Part shown: piece after piece, positions 17,478 through 27,074 of the stretch | How the letters are laid out: each line of letters begins with the position of its first letter | Numbering within the stretch: the stretch's first letter is position 1 | From: Pseudofrankia inefficax | GTDB taxonomy: Bacteria; Actinomycetota; Actinomycetes; Frankiales; Frankiaceae | DNA: 64,000 bases | Reading direction: 5' to 3' | NCBI RefSeq assembly: GCF_000166135.1 | Contig: NC_014666.1 | Location: 8,246,001-8,310,000, forward strand | Translations under genes and position numbers: made by a program | Notes under the pieces: model-generated | Told to the model about the DNA's origin: nothing | The model's database searches: none | What the model saw: the letters and a program-made list of their open reading frames with translations, nothing else

Positions 17478-18041
17478 ATGCTCACCGAGGACGACGTGGA
17501 CGACATCGTGATCAGGGCGGCCGGGGACGGGCGGCACGATGCCGCGGCGGCCCGGTTCGAAGCGCTTGCCGGACAGCCGGAGCTGCACGGCCAGGAGATC
17601 AACCGGGCGTCGCTGCTGGTCGACGCGGGTGGGCAGCATGGCCTCGCCGGCGACTGGGACGCGGCGATCCGCTGCTACCGGGAGGCCGTCGCCGACGGCG
17701 GAGCCCAGACGATCGACCCCCGGGTCTGGCTGCACGACGCGCTGCTGCGCCGTGGCCAGTTGGAGGAGGCGGCGGCCCTGCTCAAGGAGCTGAGGGCCGC
17801 CCGCAGCCAGGACCCGGACTTCTACGCCGCGGTCGCCGAGTCGCTGGAGGCGCAGGGCCTGCTGGCCGACGCGCACACCTGGTTCACCATGGGCTACCAC
17901 CGCTGCGAGAACGCGGACGTGCCGGAGTTCCTGCTGGACCTGCTGCTGGTCGGCCGTCGCCGGGTCCGCGCCAGCCTCGGCTACCCCGTCGACGACCTCG
18001 ACGAGCTCGCCGAGGACTACCTGGCCGCCGCCGGCGACTAG
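17478..18041 (+). CDS. TPR-like repeat protein
   Basis: 187 residues, helical and Ala/Leu-rich, with pairs of helices spaced like tetratricopeptide repeats: GDWDAAIRCYREAVADGG, WLHDALLRRGQLEEAAALLK, and GLLADAHTWFTMGYHRC. It should be a soluble adaptor or scaffold. ATG 17478 begins MLTEDDVDDIVIRAA; the upstream in-frame codon at 17430 has no advantage. Repeat R2 starts 47 bp after the stop codon. Confidence 0.75.
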   Translation: MLTEDDVDDIVIRAAGDGRHDAAAARFEALAGQPELHGQEINRASLLVDAGGQHGLAGDWDAAIRCYREAVADGGAQTIDPRVWLHDALLRRGQLEEAAALLKELRAARSQDPDFYAAVAESLEAQGLLADAHTWFTMGYHRCENADVPEFLLDLLLVGRRRVRASLGYPVDDLDELAEDYLAAAGD

Positions 18042-18088
18042 CGCCGCGCCAGTGCGGGGCCGGCGCGTCCCGCCCGCCGACAGGCCCG

Positions 18089-18175
18089 CCGGCAAGATTG
18101 CCGTTTCAGCCCTCGAATGGTCGCAAAACCGTCGCAGTTACAACCACGCGAGGGCCCAAACAGTGATCTTGCCGG
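18089..18175. repeat. Dispersed palindromic repeat, copy R2
   Basis: 87 bp. The ends CCGGCAAGAT and ATCTTGCCGG are exact inverted repeats; inside, GCCCTCGAATGG pairs imperfectly with the CCACGCGAGGGC arm. It lies 47 bp after the TPR-gene stop and before the esterase gene, so here it is between two genes in the same direction. Confidence 0.8.
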
Positions 18176-18312
18176 TCTCGAGACGAGGCCAGCCTTCTCA
18201 GATGCGGCATCTGTGCCGATTTACGCGTTCCCAGCCTCGATAGACCGCTGTGACCTCGCGGACTCGCCGAGAAGCCACGTTTGCGGCCTGGCCGGAATGG
18301 GAGCATGCGGGC

Positions 18313-19485
18313 ATGAGGTCGGGGGAAGCGCCGGAGCGGGGGGCCGCGCCGCGCGCCGCCGACGGCGACGCGGCCAGAGCTGACGCGGCCCGAGGCGGCG
18401 CGGCGCGGAACAACGCGGCCGGCGACGATGGGGGCAGGTACGACGAGATCAGTGACCGCGAGGGCGGCGCCCGCGTCAGGGCCCCGTTTCCCGAGCGGCT
18501 GCCGAGCCTGGAGGAGCGGCGGCGCGCGGCGGGTGGCGGGCCAAGCAGGCGGCGGGTGCTCGTCGCCGGCGCCGGGGTGGTGGTCGGCGCAGGCCTCGTG
18601 GCGGCCGCCGGAGGCGCGGTGTACGAGGGCTGGCTCCCGGGCCGGCCCCGGCTGATCAGGGCGGTCGAGGGCTGCGGAACCCCCGGCACTCCGCCGGCCG
18701 GCGTCATCGCCGGCCCGGTCACCACCACGACCTTCCGCAGCGCCGCCCGCCGCCGCGACGTGAGCCTGGTCGTCGCCTACCCACCGGGCTACGCCCCGCG
18801 GCCGGCCTCCGGCGGCGGCACCAGCGGGTCCTCCACCAGCCGCACCACGACCGGCACCGGGCAGCTGCCCGCGCTGCCGCTGTGCCTGGTGCTGCACGGC
18901 CGGGGCGACGACGCCCGCTCGCTCGTCTCCGGGCTGGCGGGGCCTTCCTACCTGGCAGCGGCGACGGCCTCCGGAGTGGCACCGTTCGCGCTGGCCGCGG
19001 TCGACGGCGGCGAGACGTACTGGCATCGGCGGGCGAACGGCGACGACCCCGAGAAGATGCTGCTCGACGAGGTCCTGCCCCGGCTCGCCGCGCAGGGGAT
19101 CGGGGTCGACCGGTTCGGGGTGCTCGGCTGGTCGATGGGCGGCTACGGCGGGCTGCTGCTGGCCCGGCGTCAGCCGGCCCGGGTTGTCGCCGTCGCCGCG
19201 AGCAGCCCAGCGGTCTGGGGCAGCTATCCGGACGCGGCGCCCGGCGCGTTCGACTCGGCCGCCGACTTCGCGGCCAACCGGGTCCTCGGCGCCGGCCCCG
19301 CCGGTGAGGTCAGCTATCGGATCGACTGCGGCAACGCGGATCCGTTCAGCCGGCAGGCCCACAGGCTCGCCACCGAGCTGGGCGCGGCCGAGCGCGGGTT
19401 CACGGTGGGCTGCCACGACTTCGGCTTCTGGCGCCGTCAGCTTCCCGCCCAGCTGGCCTTCCTCGGCGGTGCCCTCTCCGGCTGA
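18313..19485 (+). CDS. Secreted alpha/beta-hydrolase (esterase-D-like), probable Tat substrate
   Basis: 390 residues. A long Ala-rich, probably disordered N-terminus leads to SRRRVLVAGAGVVVGAGLV, a twin-arginine-like signal followed by an Ala-rich exit region. The mature part has an oxyanion region LCLVLHGRGDDARSLV and the nucleophile elbow GWSMGG with Ser274; a catalytic His is likely in GCHDFGFWRRQ. This matches the esterase D/putative esterase fold that includes mycolyltransferase-like proteins. GTG 18250 is a possible earlier start, but ATG 18313 has a GGGAG upstream. Substrate unknown. Confidence 0.82.
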   Translation: MRSGEAPERGAAPRAADGDAARADAARGGAARNNAAGDDGGRYDEISDREGGARVRAPFPERLPSLEERRRAAGGGPSRRRVLVAGAGVVVGAGLVAAAGGAVYEGWLPGRPRLIRAVEGCGTPGTPPAGVIAGPVTTTTFRSAARRRDVSLVVAYPPGYAPRPASGGGTSGSSTSRTTTGTGQLPALPLCLVLHGRGDDARSLVSGLAGPSYLAAATASGVAPFALAAVDGGETYWHRRANGDDPEKMLLDEVLPRLAAQGIGVDRFGVLGWSMGGYGGLLLARRQPARVVAVAASSPAVWGSYPDAAPGAFDSAADFAANRVLGAGPAGEVSYRIDCGNADPFSRQAHRLATELGAAERGFTVGCHDFGFWRRQLPAQLAFLGGALSG

Positions 19486-19552
19486 CGGCGAGCTGGCCGG
19501 CTGATGGCGAGACAAGGACCCGGGCCGGGAAGACGGCGGGGGCGGTCCGGAG

Positions 19553-20665
19553 TTGTGCCAGGACGTGACGTCGCAGCCTGGCGGGCTCGCGCCCGTGCCG
19601 TTTCCCTTGCCGTTGTCGGTGCTCGACCTCGTGCCGGTCGGGACGGGGGTGACGCCGGGGGACGCCATCCGCAACTCGCTCGACCTGGCTCGACGGACCG
19701 AACAGCTCGGCTTCACCCGCTACTGGCTGGCCGAGCACCACGGCATGCCGGGCATCGCGAGCGCGGCGACGGCCCTGCTGATCGGCCAGGTCGCGGCGGC
19801 GACCGAGACGATCCGCGTCGGTTCCGGCGGCGTCATGCTGCCCAACCACGCGCCGCTGGTGGTGGCCGAGCAGTTCGGCACGCTCGGCGCGATGTTCCCC
19901 GGCCGGATCGACCTCGGCCTCGGCCGCGCGCCCGGCACCGACCAGGCGACGGCCCGGGCGCTGCGCCGCATCACGGGCCGAGTGCTCACCGAGGACGAGT
20001 TCCCCGACCAGCTCGCCGAGCTGACGACCTTCCTGGCCGGCGCCGAGTTCCCCCGGGGCCACCGGCTGCACGGCGTGACGGCCTTCCCGCGGGCCGAGAT
20101 GCCGCCGATCTGGCTGCTCGGGTCCAGCGGCTACAGCGCCCAGGTCGCCGGCATCCTGTCGCTGCCGTTCGCGTTCGCCCACCACTTCAGCGCGCAGAAC
20201 ACGCTGCCCGCCCTGGAGCTGTACCGCTCCTCGTTCCGGCCGTCGGCCGGCCGCGAGCGGCCGTACGCGATGGTCGCCGCCGCCGTGCTGGTGGCCGACA
20301 CCGACGAGCACGCGCAGTGGCTCGCCGGCCCGATCCGGCTGACCATGATGCGCCTGCGCACCGGCCGGCCGGGAACGTACCCGACGCCGGAGGAAGCCGA
20401 GGCCTACCCCTGGACCGACCAGGAACGCGAGGTCGCGCGCCAGGCGACCGCCTCGCACGTCGTCGGCTCACCGGAGACGGTCCGCCGCGGGCTGCGCGAC
20501 CTGCTCGACGCGACCGGCGCCGACGAGCTGATGGTCACCACGAACGTTCACGGCCACGCCGACCGCGTCCACTCCTACGAACTGCTGGCCGATCTCGGCA
20601 AGGACCTCGGGTCGACCCGGACGCCGGCCGGCGCCGTCAGCGAAGCCGCGCGCCCGACCAGCTGA
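19553..20665 (+). CDS. LLM-class flavin-dependent oxidoreductase
   Basis: 370 residues with the pattern of the MsnO8/YhbW-type luciferase-like group: [72 protein letters not shown]. The YWLAEHH motif is diagnostic for this subgroup of FMN-type enzymes. The start could be TTG 19553 or GTG 19565. It follows the esterase gene in the same direction with about 70 bp between. Confidence 0.9.
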   Translation: MCQDVTSQPGGLAPVPFPLPLSVLDLVPVGTGVTPGDAIRNSLDLARRTEQLGFTRYWLAEHHGMPGIASAATALLIGQVAAATETIRVGSGGVMLPNHAPLVVAEQFGTLGAMFPGRIDLGLGRAPGTDQATARALRRITGRVLTEDEFPDQLAELTTFLAGAEFPRGHRLHGVTAFPRAEMPPIWLLGSSGYSAQVAGILSLPFAFAHHFSAQNTLPALELYRSSFRPSAGRERPYAMVAAAVLVADTDEHAQWLAGPIRLTMMRLRTGRPGTYPTPEEAEAYPWTDQEREVARQATASHVVGSPETVRRGLRDLLDATGADELMVTTNVHGHADRVHSYELLADLGKDLGSTRTPAGAVSEAARPTS

Positions 20666-20761
20666 CCGCCAGCGCGGACGTCGGCGGCCACGGTCCGTCA
20701 GGCGCCAGCCGGGCCCGGCCTCGGGCGTCGGACAGCCAGCGCAGCCGGGCGGGCGGCGCTG

Positions 20762-21622
20762 TCAGGCGGCCGGGCGGGCGGCGTCGGCCGCGGTGGCGAG
20801 GTCGCGGGCGGGCTTCGCGGGCCGCGTCATCTTCGACGGGTGCAGCACCTTCTCGGTGATGCGGGCGACCAGGCCCCGGGGCAGGAAGCGCGGCGCGTTC
20901 GCCGTCAGGCGGTACTGCCAGCCGTCGATGGCGTACGGCGCGCCGCGCCTGAGGCCGCGGAAGGCGGTGGCGACGACCTCGTCCGGGGTCCGCAGCCGGC
21001 CTCCGGTCGCGACCTCATAGCCGAGGCCCTCGAAGAAGTCGGTGTCGGTCTGGGCCGGACAGAGCGCCATGATCTGCACACCGCGGCCGCGGTACTCGGC
21101 CCACAGCGCGGTGGTGAACGACAGGACGAACGCCTTCGCCGCGCCGTAGACGGCCATGTGCGGCACGGCCTGGAACGCCTGCACCGAGCTGAGGTTGATC
21201 AGCGTGCCCTGGTCGCGTTCAAGCATGCCGGGCAGGAACAACCGGGTCATCCGCTCGACGGCGGCGCACAGCAGCATCACCTCGCGGTGGTGCAGGTCCT
21301 GGTCGAGATCGTGGTAATAGCCGTGCTGGCCGAAACCGGCGTTGTTGACCAGGATGTCGATCGTGAGCCCCAGCTCGGCCACCCGCGCGGCGAGCCGGTC
21401 CGGGCCGTCCTCGAGGGCGAGGTCGACGCCGATCTCGTGCACCGTCACGGGATGGCGCCGGCGCAGCCAGGCCGCCGCCGCCGGGAGCTTCTCGTTCGGC
21501 AGCGCGGCGATCACCACGTCCGCGCCGCGGCTCGCGAACCCGTCCGCCAGAGCCAGACCGATGCCTGACGAGGCGCCTGTGACCAGGGCGGTCTGCCCGC
21601 TGTAGTCGCTCACCTTGATCAC
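20762..21622 (-). CDS. SDR-family oxidoreductase
   Basis: 286 residues. Cofactor motif TGASSGIG at 15-22, NNAGFG, catalytic Tyr/Lys in VYGAAKAF, and the 'Dhs-27/acyl reductase-like' tail with PAQTDTDFF and a basic C-terminal extension (ITEKVLHPSKMTRPAKPARD). The extension is seen in actinobacterial SDRs annotated as ketoacyl or mycolate-type reductases; substrate remains a guess. GTG 21622 has GGGGAGAGC close by. It converges on the flavin oxidoreductase. Confidence 0.9.
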   Translation of the reverse strand: MIKVSDYSGQTALVTGASSGIGLALADGFASRGADVVIAALPNEKLPAAAAWLRRRHPVTVHEIGVDLALEDGPDRLAARVAELGLTIDILVNNAGFGQHGYYHDLDQDLHHREVMLLCAAVERMTRLFLPGMLERDQGTLINLSSVQAFQAVPHMAVYGAAKAFVLSFTTALWAEYRGRGVQIMALCPAQTDTDFFEGLGYEVATGGRLRTPDEVVATAFRGLRRGAPYAIDGWQYRLTANAPRFLPRGLVARITEKVLHPSKMTRPAKPARDLATAADAARPAA

Positions 21623-21913
21623 GCTCTCCCCGCCGCGGACACATGCCGCCGCTCGCCGGCAACCCGGTACATCTTCCGGATTGTGGCGAAGCGGCCAGAG
21701 CCATCTTCGGCCATGCGCAGGGGTAGATCTTCACGTGGTGGTTACATCCGTACCCTTACGGGAGTGTCGAGTACCCGTCTGAACACGTTTGGGGCGCTAC
21801 TAGTCGTCGACAGTGACCGCCCGCCGCACCCGACGAAACGACAAATAACCGAACGTTTTAGATTGACGACGGACCGGAGCCAGGAAGTCAGAAAGGCGAC
21901 ATGACTCGCGACG
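21623..21913. other. Intergenic stretch upstream of the SDR gene
   Basis: 291 bp without a supported gene. The part from about 21740 to 21880 is relatively A/T-rich and includes GTACCC direct repeats (near 21750 and 21770) and an AACGTT core flanked by a partial palindrome near 21853. It likely holds the SDR promoter and possibly an operator. Confidence 0.3.
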
Positions 21914-23512
21914 TCAGCGGTCCAGCATCGCGCGCAGCGCCTTGCGGTCGGTCTTCAGCACACTGGTGATCGGGATCGTGTCGACGACCAGTACCTCGCG
22001 CGGGTACTTCACCGCCGAGATCCGCTCCCGGGAGAAGGCGATGAGCTCCGCCGGCGTCACCGTCGCCCCCGGCGCGAGCTGGACGAAGGCGACGATCTCC
22101 TCGCCGCGCGTCGCGTCCGGCCGGCCGACCACCCCGCAGGCGACCACGTCGGGGTGCGTGAGCAGCACGTCCTCGACATCGCGCGGGTAGACGTTGAAGC
22201 CGTTGCGGATGATGACGTCCTTGATCCGGTCGACGACGTAGAGGTAGCCGTCCTCGTCGCACTTCCCGACGTCGCCGGTGTGCAGCCAGCCGCCGCGCAG
22301 CACCTTGGCGGTCTCCTCGGGCGCGTTCCAGTAGCCGCTCATCAGGGACGGCCCGCGCAGGCAGATCTCGCCGTCCTCGCCGACGACCGCCTCGGTACCG
22401 TCGCGCCGCTCGATCCGCACCTCCACGCCCCCGACGGGCTTCCCGACGCTGCCGATGCGGATGGCGCGGCGCGGCGCGGACGAGACGATCGCGGCCGCCT
22501 CCGTGCAGCCGTAGCCCTCCGCCAGGGCGATGTGCGGCAGCCGGCGCTGCCATTCCAGTGCGGTCTCCCGCGGCAGCGCGGCGCTGCCGCTGACCACCCT
22601 GCGCAGGCTGGACGTGTCGTGACTCTCGACCGGCGTGTCCAGCAGCATCCGGATCATCATCGGGACGAGGGCGCTGATCCGCACCCGGTGGCGGGCGACC
22701 AGCGTCAGGAACTCGCCCGGGTCGAACCAGCGCATCAGCACGGAGGTGCCGGGACGCGTCGAGTGCAGGCCCATCACGTTGATGGCGAGCCCGTAGACGT
22801 GGGACAGCGGCAGCGGGGACAGGCCGGCCAGCCGGCTGCCGTCCTCGGGCGTCTCCTCCTCGTGCGAGACGTTGGCCGCCCACGCGGCGGACGACAGCGC
22901 GTCATGGGTGAGCACGACGCCCTTGGAGCGGCCGGTCGTGCCGCCGGTGTAGAGCAGCGCGGCCATCTCGGTGGACGAGGTGTCGACCAGCCCGGCCGCC
23001 TCGACGGCCTCCAGCTCGGCGAAGTCGACCACCGGTGGGACCGCGCCGCGCCCGGCGCCCGCGAGGTCGGTACCGCCGGAAACGCCGGGGGCATCGCCGG
23101 CGACCACGACGGCGGCCACCGTCGGCACGCCGATCGCGGCGCCCAGCACCTTGGGCAGGAAGTCCGGCGTGGTGACGACGAACCGGGCGCCGCTGTCGGT
23201 GAGCACGTGCCGCAGCTCCGGCTCGCTGAGCAGGAACAGCACCGGTGTGACGACCGCGCCGGCTCGCCAGACCGCCGTGTAGGTGATCCCGACCTCGGGG
23301 CAGTTGGCCATGCAGACGACGACCCGGTCACCCGGCAGCAGCCCGGCGGCCCGCAGCCCGCCGGACAGCCGGGCGCCTCGTTCGATCAGCTGGGTGCCGG
23401 TCCAACGCTGGTCCTCGAAGTAGAGCAGCGTCTCGTCGCCCACCCGTTCCTTCGCCAGCTCGGCCAGCAGGCCGAGGCTGCTGCCGGTTGCCATCGTCCC
23501 GGTCACCGTCAT
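21914..23512 (-). CDS. Acyl-CoA synthetase / AMP-dependent ligase
   Basis: 532 residues, class I adenylate-forming superfamily. Motifs: ATP-loop LLYTGGTTGRSKGVVLTH, AEGYGCTEAAA, WLHTGDVGKCDEDGYLYVVD, DRIKDVIIRNGFNVYPRDVE, and the catalytic Lys in SVLKTDRKALR near the C-terminus. It would activate a carboxylic acid (fatty or aromatic) as acyl-AMP and transfer it to CoA. ATG 23512 is chosen, since the earlier in-frame ATG at 23632 would add 40 unsupported residues. Chain length or ring specificity cannot be read. Confidence 0.92.
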   Translation of the reverse strand: MTVTGTMATGSSLGLLAELAKERVGDETLLYFEDQRWTGTQLIERGARLSGGLRAAGLLPGDRVVVCMANCPEVGITYTAVWRAGAVVTPVLFLLSEPELRHVLTDSGARFVVTTPDFLPKVLGAAIGVPTVAAVVVAGDAPGVSGGTDLAGAGRGAVPPVVDFAELEAVEAAGLVDTSSTEMAALLYTGGTTGRSKGVVLTHDALSSAAWAANVSHEEETPEDGSRLAGLSPLPLSHVYGLAINVMGLHSTRPGTSVLMRWFDPGEFLTLVARHRVRISALVPMMIRMLLDTPVESHDTSSLRRVVSGSAALPRETALEWQRRLPHIALAEGYGCTEAAAIVSSAPRRAIRIGSVGKPVGGVEVRIERRDGTEAVVGEDGEICLRGPSLMSGYWNAPEETAKVLRGGWLHTGDVGKCDEDGYLYVVDRIKDVIIRNGFNVYPRDVEDVLLTHPDVVACGVVGRPDATRGEEIVAFVQLAPGATVTPAELIAFSRERISAVKYPREVLVVDTIPITSVLKTDRKALRAMLDR

Positions 23513-23665
23513 CGCGTCACGTTCCCTTCGCGCCCGGACGGCCAGCAGTCGGTCCGGCGGGCCAGGTCGGATACTCGTGAGGTACGACACACGTCCGCGA
23601 TTGGCATGCTGCACCCATCGCGGCGTCGACACCAGAGATCCATTCCGGCGCGCCGGACCGGCTGG

Positions 23666-24997
23666 TCAGAAGGCCTGGCCCTCGCCTCGGTAGGTCGGGA
23701 CCGGGCGGACCGAGCCGTCGGCGTCGACGAGGTGCAGCAGGTTGACGTGCTCGCACAGCTCCCCCGCCTTGGCGTGCCGGAACCAGACCCGGTCGCCGAT
23801 CCGCAGCCGGTCCGCCGCCGGGCCCCGCAGCGGGGTCTGCACCTCACCGGCCCCCTCGGTGCCGACGAACCGGAGGCCGGCGGGGTGCACGGGCCGGGGC
23901 ACCCGGTCCGGGCCGGGCGGCCCGGAGGCGATCCAGCCGCCACCGGCCACCGTCACGATCCCGGGCGCCGGGCGGCGCACGACCGACAGCGCGAACAGCG
24001 CGGCCGGCGCGGGCGTGAAGGCCTGGTACCGGTCGAACAGCGTCGGGGCGTAGAGCCCGGAGCCGGCGGCGATCTCGGTGACGGCCGGCTCCACCGTGGT
24101 CCAGTGCACGCTGCCGGTGCCGCCGCCGTTGACGAACTCCAGCCCGCCTCCCGCCGCGGCGGCGACCTCGCCCACGGCGGCCACCACGGCGGCCCGCCGC
24201 TCGGCGAGCTCTGCCATCGAACGGGCCTGCATCCGGCGCACGACCTCGGCCCGCGCCCGGGCGCCGGCCCGCGCGGTCCTGCCGAGCGGGCTGGCGCCGT
24301 CGCCCAGGTCCGCGGGGACGTCACCGAGGCCGGCGACCTGGGCCTCGTACGCCATCACACCGACGAGCGTGAACCCCGGCCGCTCGACGACCGCCCTGGC
24401 GAGCTCGCCGGCCTGGGTGACCGAGTGCACCGGCGAGCGCCGCACGCCGACGTGTACCCGGCCCCCGGCCAGCCGCAGGGAGGCGTCCAGGTCGAGACAG
24501 ACCCGCAGCGCCGGGCGGTCCGGGCCGACGACCTCGTCGATCAGGTCGAGGTGGCCGACCGAGTCCACCATGAGCGTCACCCGGGCCGCGGCCACCGGGC
24601 TGCCGGCCAGGGCACGCAGCGCCGCCTGGTCCGTCGTGGGGTAGCCGACGACGACGTCCGGGAACTCCTCGGCGAGCCAGACCGCCTCGGCGAGGGTGTA
24701 GGCGAGGATCCCGGCGAACCCGTCGGTCGCGAGCACCTCCCGCAGCAAGGCCCGGCAGCGCACCGACTTGCTCGCCACCCGGATCGGCTTCCCGGCCGCC
24801 CGGCGGACCAGGTCGGCGGCGTTGGCCCAGAACGCCGGCAGGTCGACCACCGCGAACGGCGAGCTCAGCGCCGAGGTGGCGGCCTCCAGGCGGTCCCAGT
24901 CCGGCTCGGGCGCGACCGGCGCCCCGCCAGACCCCGCGGACCCGCCGGGGGCCGTCGAGCTGGAGGCCGTCGGCCCCGTTGGCATCTCCGCGCGCAT
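23666..24997 (-). CDS. PLP-dependent amino acid deaminase/aldolase (alanine-racemase N-terminal fold)
   Basis: 443 residues. N-terminal Ala/Ser/Pro-rich tail, then a PLP barrel: FAVVDLPAFWANAADLVRRA, RVASKSVRCRALL with the predicted Schiff-base Lys77, YTLAEAVWLAEEF, GVMAYEAQVAG, and a C-terminal beta domain (IGDRVWFRHAKAGELCEH) with the metal-binding type His/Cys seen in D-threonine aldolase/D-serine dehydratase-like enzymes. The family is common in actinobacteria next to a sugar-lactone oxidase, as here. Start uncertain: GTG 25009, ATG 24997 or ATG 24985. Confidence 0.85.
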   Translation of the reverse strand: MRAEMPTGPTASSSTAPGGSAGSGGAPVAPEPDWDRLEAATSALSSPFAVVDLPAFWANAADLVRRAAGKPIRVASKSVRCRALLREVLATDGFAGILAYTLAEAVWLAEEFPDVVVGYPTTDQAALRALAGSPVAAARVTLMVDSVGHLDLIDEVVGPDRPALRVCLDLDASLRLAGGRVHVGVRRSPVHSVTQAGELARAVVERPGFTLVGVMAYEAQVAGLGDVPADLGDGASPLGRTARAGARARAEVVRRMQARSMAELAERRAAVVAAVGEVAAAAGGGLEFVNGGGTGSVHWTTVEPAVTEIAAGSGLYAPTLFDRYQAFTPAPAALFALSVVRRPAPGIVTVAGGGWIASGPPGPDRVPRPVHPAGLRFVGTEGAGEVQTPLRGPAADRLRIGDRVWFRHAKAGELCEHVNLLHLVDADGSVRPVPTYRGEGQAF

Positions 24998-25236
24998 CTT
25001 GGCCACCACCCGCCCATCGTGTCGGTTGCGGTCACGCCTGGCCAGCGTTCTTTGATCGATTCCAGGCTCGACCACCGGCTCCGGTCCGCCCCGATCGTTC
25101 CCGCGAGACCGCCGCAAGATCACAGCCGGGTCCGGCCCGCGTAGGGCAAGATGAGACGGCGAACGCCAGTCACCTCACCGGTGCCCCGGACCTGGGCTGC
25201 GCGGGGACGCTGGGCGCGGACGCTCGGAGGTAATCA

Positions 25237-26607
25237 GTGGGCTCTTCCGCCGGCTGGCGGCAAAGGCGGTCGGAGACCCCGACGGCGTGGACGAACTGGG
25301 CGGGCAACCAGACGGCGACGCCGGCCGAGGTCGCGCACCCGGCCGGCCCCGACGAGGTCGCGACCCTGGTGCGCAAGGCCGTCGACGGCGGTTCGCGGCT
25401 GCGCCCGATCGGGACCGGCCACTCGTTCACCGCGATCGGGCGGCCCGACGGCCCGGACACGACCCAGCTGGTGCTGGACCGATGCGCCGACCTGCTCGCG
25501 TTGGACGCCGCCAGCGGGCTGGTGACCGTGGGCGCCGGGATGACGCTGAGCCGGCTCAACCGGCTCCTCGCCGAGGCGGGGCTGGCGTTGACCAACCTCG
25601 GCGACATCGAGCGACAGACGATCGCCGGGGCGTTGGCGACCGGCACCCACGGCACCGGCGCCCGGTTCGGCGGGCTCGCGACCCAGGTACGGGCCTTCGA
25701 GCTCGTCCGGGGCGACGGGGAGATCGTGCTGTGCTCCGCGCACGACCACGCCGACCTGTTCGCCGCCGCCCGGGTGGGGCTGGGCGCCGTCGGGGTCGTC
25801 ACGTCGGTGACGCTTCAGGCGGTCCCGCTGTTCGCGCTGCGGGCCGAGGAGGGCTCGGCCCGGCTGCCGGAGCTGCTGGACGGTTTCGACGAGTTCGCCG
25901 ACGGTGTCGACCACGCCGAGTTCTACTGGTTCCCACACACCGACCGCACACTGACGAAGCGCAACACCCGGATTTCCCTGTCCGCCGGGCAGAGCGAGCT
26001 CGACCCGCTGGGCCGGCTGCGGGGATGGTTCTCCGACGAATTCCTGTCGAACCGGGTCTTCGGCCTGGTCGTCGCCACCGGCCGGCACGCTCCGCGCACC
26101 ATTTCGCCGGCGGCCAGGGTCAGCTCCCGGGCACTCGGCGCCCGCACCTTCACCGACCTTTCCTACAAGGTGTTCACCTCGGAGCGCCGGGTGCGTTTCA
26201 AGGAGATGGAGTACGCGCTCCCGAGGGCCGAGCTGGTCGGCGCGATCCGCGAGCTGACGGCCGCGGTGGAACGCTCCGACCTGCGGATCTCCTTCCCGGT
26301 CGAGGTCCGGGTCTCGGCGCCCGACGAGATCTGGCTGTCGACGGCGCACGGCCGGGAGACCGGCTACGTCGCGGTGCACGTCGACCACGGCACCCCGCAC
26401 GAGGAGTACTTCGGGATGGTCGAGGCCATCATGACCGCGGCCGGCGGTCGGCCACACTGGGGAAAGCTGCACACCCAGACCGCGGAGACCCTCCGGCCGC
26501 GTTACCCGAAGTTCGACGACTTCCGAGCCGTCCGTGCCCAGAGCGACCCAGCCGGAGTCTTCACCAACGACTATCTCGACCAGGTCCTCGGGCCCGTCGC
26601 CAGATAG
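25237..26607 (+). CDS. D-arabinono-1,4-lactone oxidase-type FAD enzyme
   Basis: 456 residues, vanillyl-alcohol-oxidase FAD fold. FAD loop LRPIGTGHSFT, then ATGTHGTGARFGGLATQVRA, and the C-terminal ALO domain containing VRFKEMEYALPR and the conserved PHWGKLH near the end. It oxidises an aldonolactone or polyol; the exact substrate is not deducible. An excellent GGAGGT precedes GTG 25237. It is divergent from the PLP enzyme gene, with about 240 bp between. Confidence 0.9.
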   Translation: MGSSAGWRQRRSETPTAWTNWAGNQTATPAEVAHPAGPDEVATLVRKAVDGGSRLRPIGTGHSFTAIGRPDGPDTTQLVLDRCADLLALDAASGLVTVGAGMTLSRLNRLLAEAGLALTNLGDIERQTIAGALATGTHGTGARFGGLATQVRAFELVRGDGEIVLCSAHDHADLFAAARVGLGAVGVVTSVTLQAVPLFALRAEEGSARLPELLDGFDEFADGVDHAEFYWFPHTDRTLTKRNTRISLSAGQSELDPLGRLRGWFSDEFLSNRVFGLVVATGRHAPRTISPAARVSSRALGARTFTDLSYKVFTSERRVRFKEMEYALPRAELVGAIRELTAAVERSDLRISFPVEVRVSAPDEIWLSTAHGRETGYVAVHVDHGTPHEEYFGMVEAIMTAAGGRPHWGKLHTQTAETLRPRYPKFDDFRAVRAQSDPAGVFTNDYLDQVLGPVAR

Positions 26608-26633
26608 CGACTATGGCATTCTCGACCAGCGGG

Positions 26634-26798
26634 CTACTCGGGTAGCGCGGTGTCGGCGAGGTCCCAGGAGTCGGCGGCCCAGTCGTCCAGCTGCCAGGGC
26701 GCGGACGGGTCGGTACGTTCCAGCTCGACGCGCAGGGTGTAGCTGGACTCGCTCAGCCAGCCGCGGGGGTAGCCGATTCGATCCTGCACATAAGCCAC
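26634..26798 (-). CDS. Small hypothetical protein, 54 residues
   Basis: Reads from GTG 26798 with a near-ideal GAAGGAGG site 7 nt upstream and ends at TAG 26634-26636. The N-terminus reads VAYVQDRIGYPRGWLSES, followed by YTLRVELERTDPSAPWQLD and a Trp-rich tail DDWAADSWDLADTALPE. Third-position G/C bias fits a real gene. The acidic, Trp-containing tail is notable: three Trp in 15 residues. Converges on the lactone oxidase gene (about 26 bp apart). No family recognised. Confidence 0.7.
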   Translation of the reverse strand: MAYVQDRIGYPRGWLSESSYTLRVELERTDPSAPWQLDDWAADSWDLADTALPE

Positions 26799-26960
26799 GC
26801 CGTCGCCTCCTTCACGCGCGCCGCCGTCGTGCCCGGTCTTTCGACCGGCCCGCCACGGCTACCGGAACGGGCGGAAGCGTACCGTCGCCGACTGGTTGCG
26901 TAGGCCCGCTGTCGAGTGCGAGACAAACGGCTGGTAGGCCGAGCGCGTCCGCCCATCGCC

Positions 26961-27037
26961 TTGATCGCTGTTTTCGCCCTCCGGTGGCTACGAAACAGCG
27001 CCGGATACGACCACTGGAGGGCCGAAACGACGATCAT
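26961..27037. repeat. Dispersed palindromic repeat, copy R3
   Basis: 77 bp. The left arm TTGATCGCTGTTTTCGCCCT pairs with a right arm containing GGAGGGCCGAAAC and CGATCAT. It lies 37 bp beyond the stop of the YbaK-type gene on the minus strand, and upstream of the 54-residue small gene. Confidence 0.8.
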
Positions 27038-27074
27038 GGGAGCCGGAACGGGCTGAACCTCGCCGGAGGTGGGT

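Noticed and set aside
17545-17570. A GGTTCGAA sequence suggesting a tRNA T-arm
   Set aside because: It is within the TPR gene, and no cloverleaf can be formed around it.
18089-18175. CRISPR repeat or transposon end
   Set aside because: The element is a single palindrome at separate sites tens of kb apart, without spacers, a transposase, or clear target duplications.
21683-21904. A 73-codon frame in the gap upstream of the SDR gene
   Set aside because: Lies in an A/T-richer promoter-like region, with weak codon bias and no similarity to anything recognised.
22154-25144. A 996-codon plus-strand frame opposite the CoA ligase and PLP enzyme genes
   Set aside because: Shadow composition; both opposite-strand genes are well supported by motifs.
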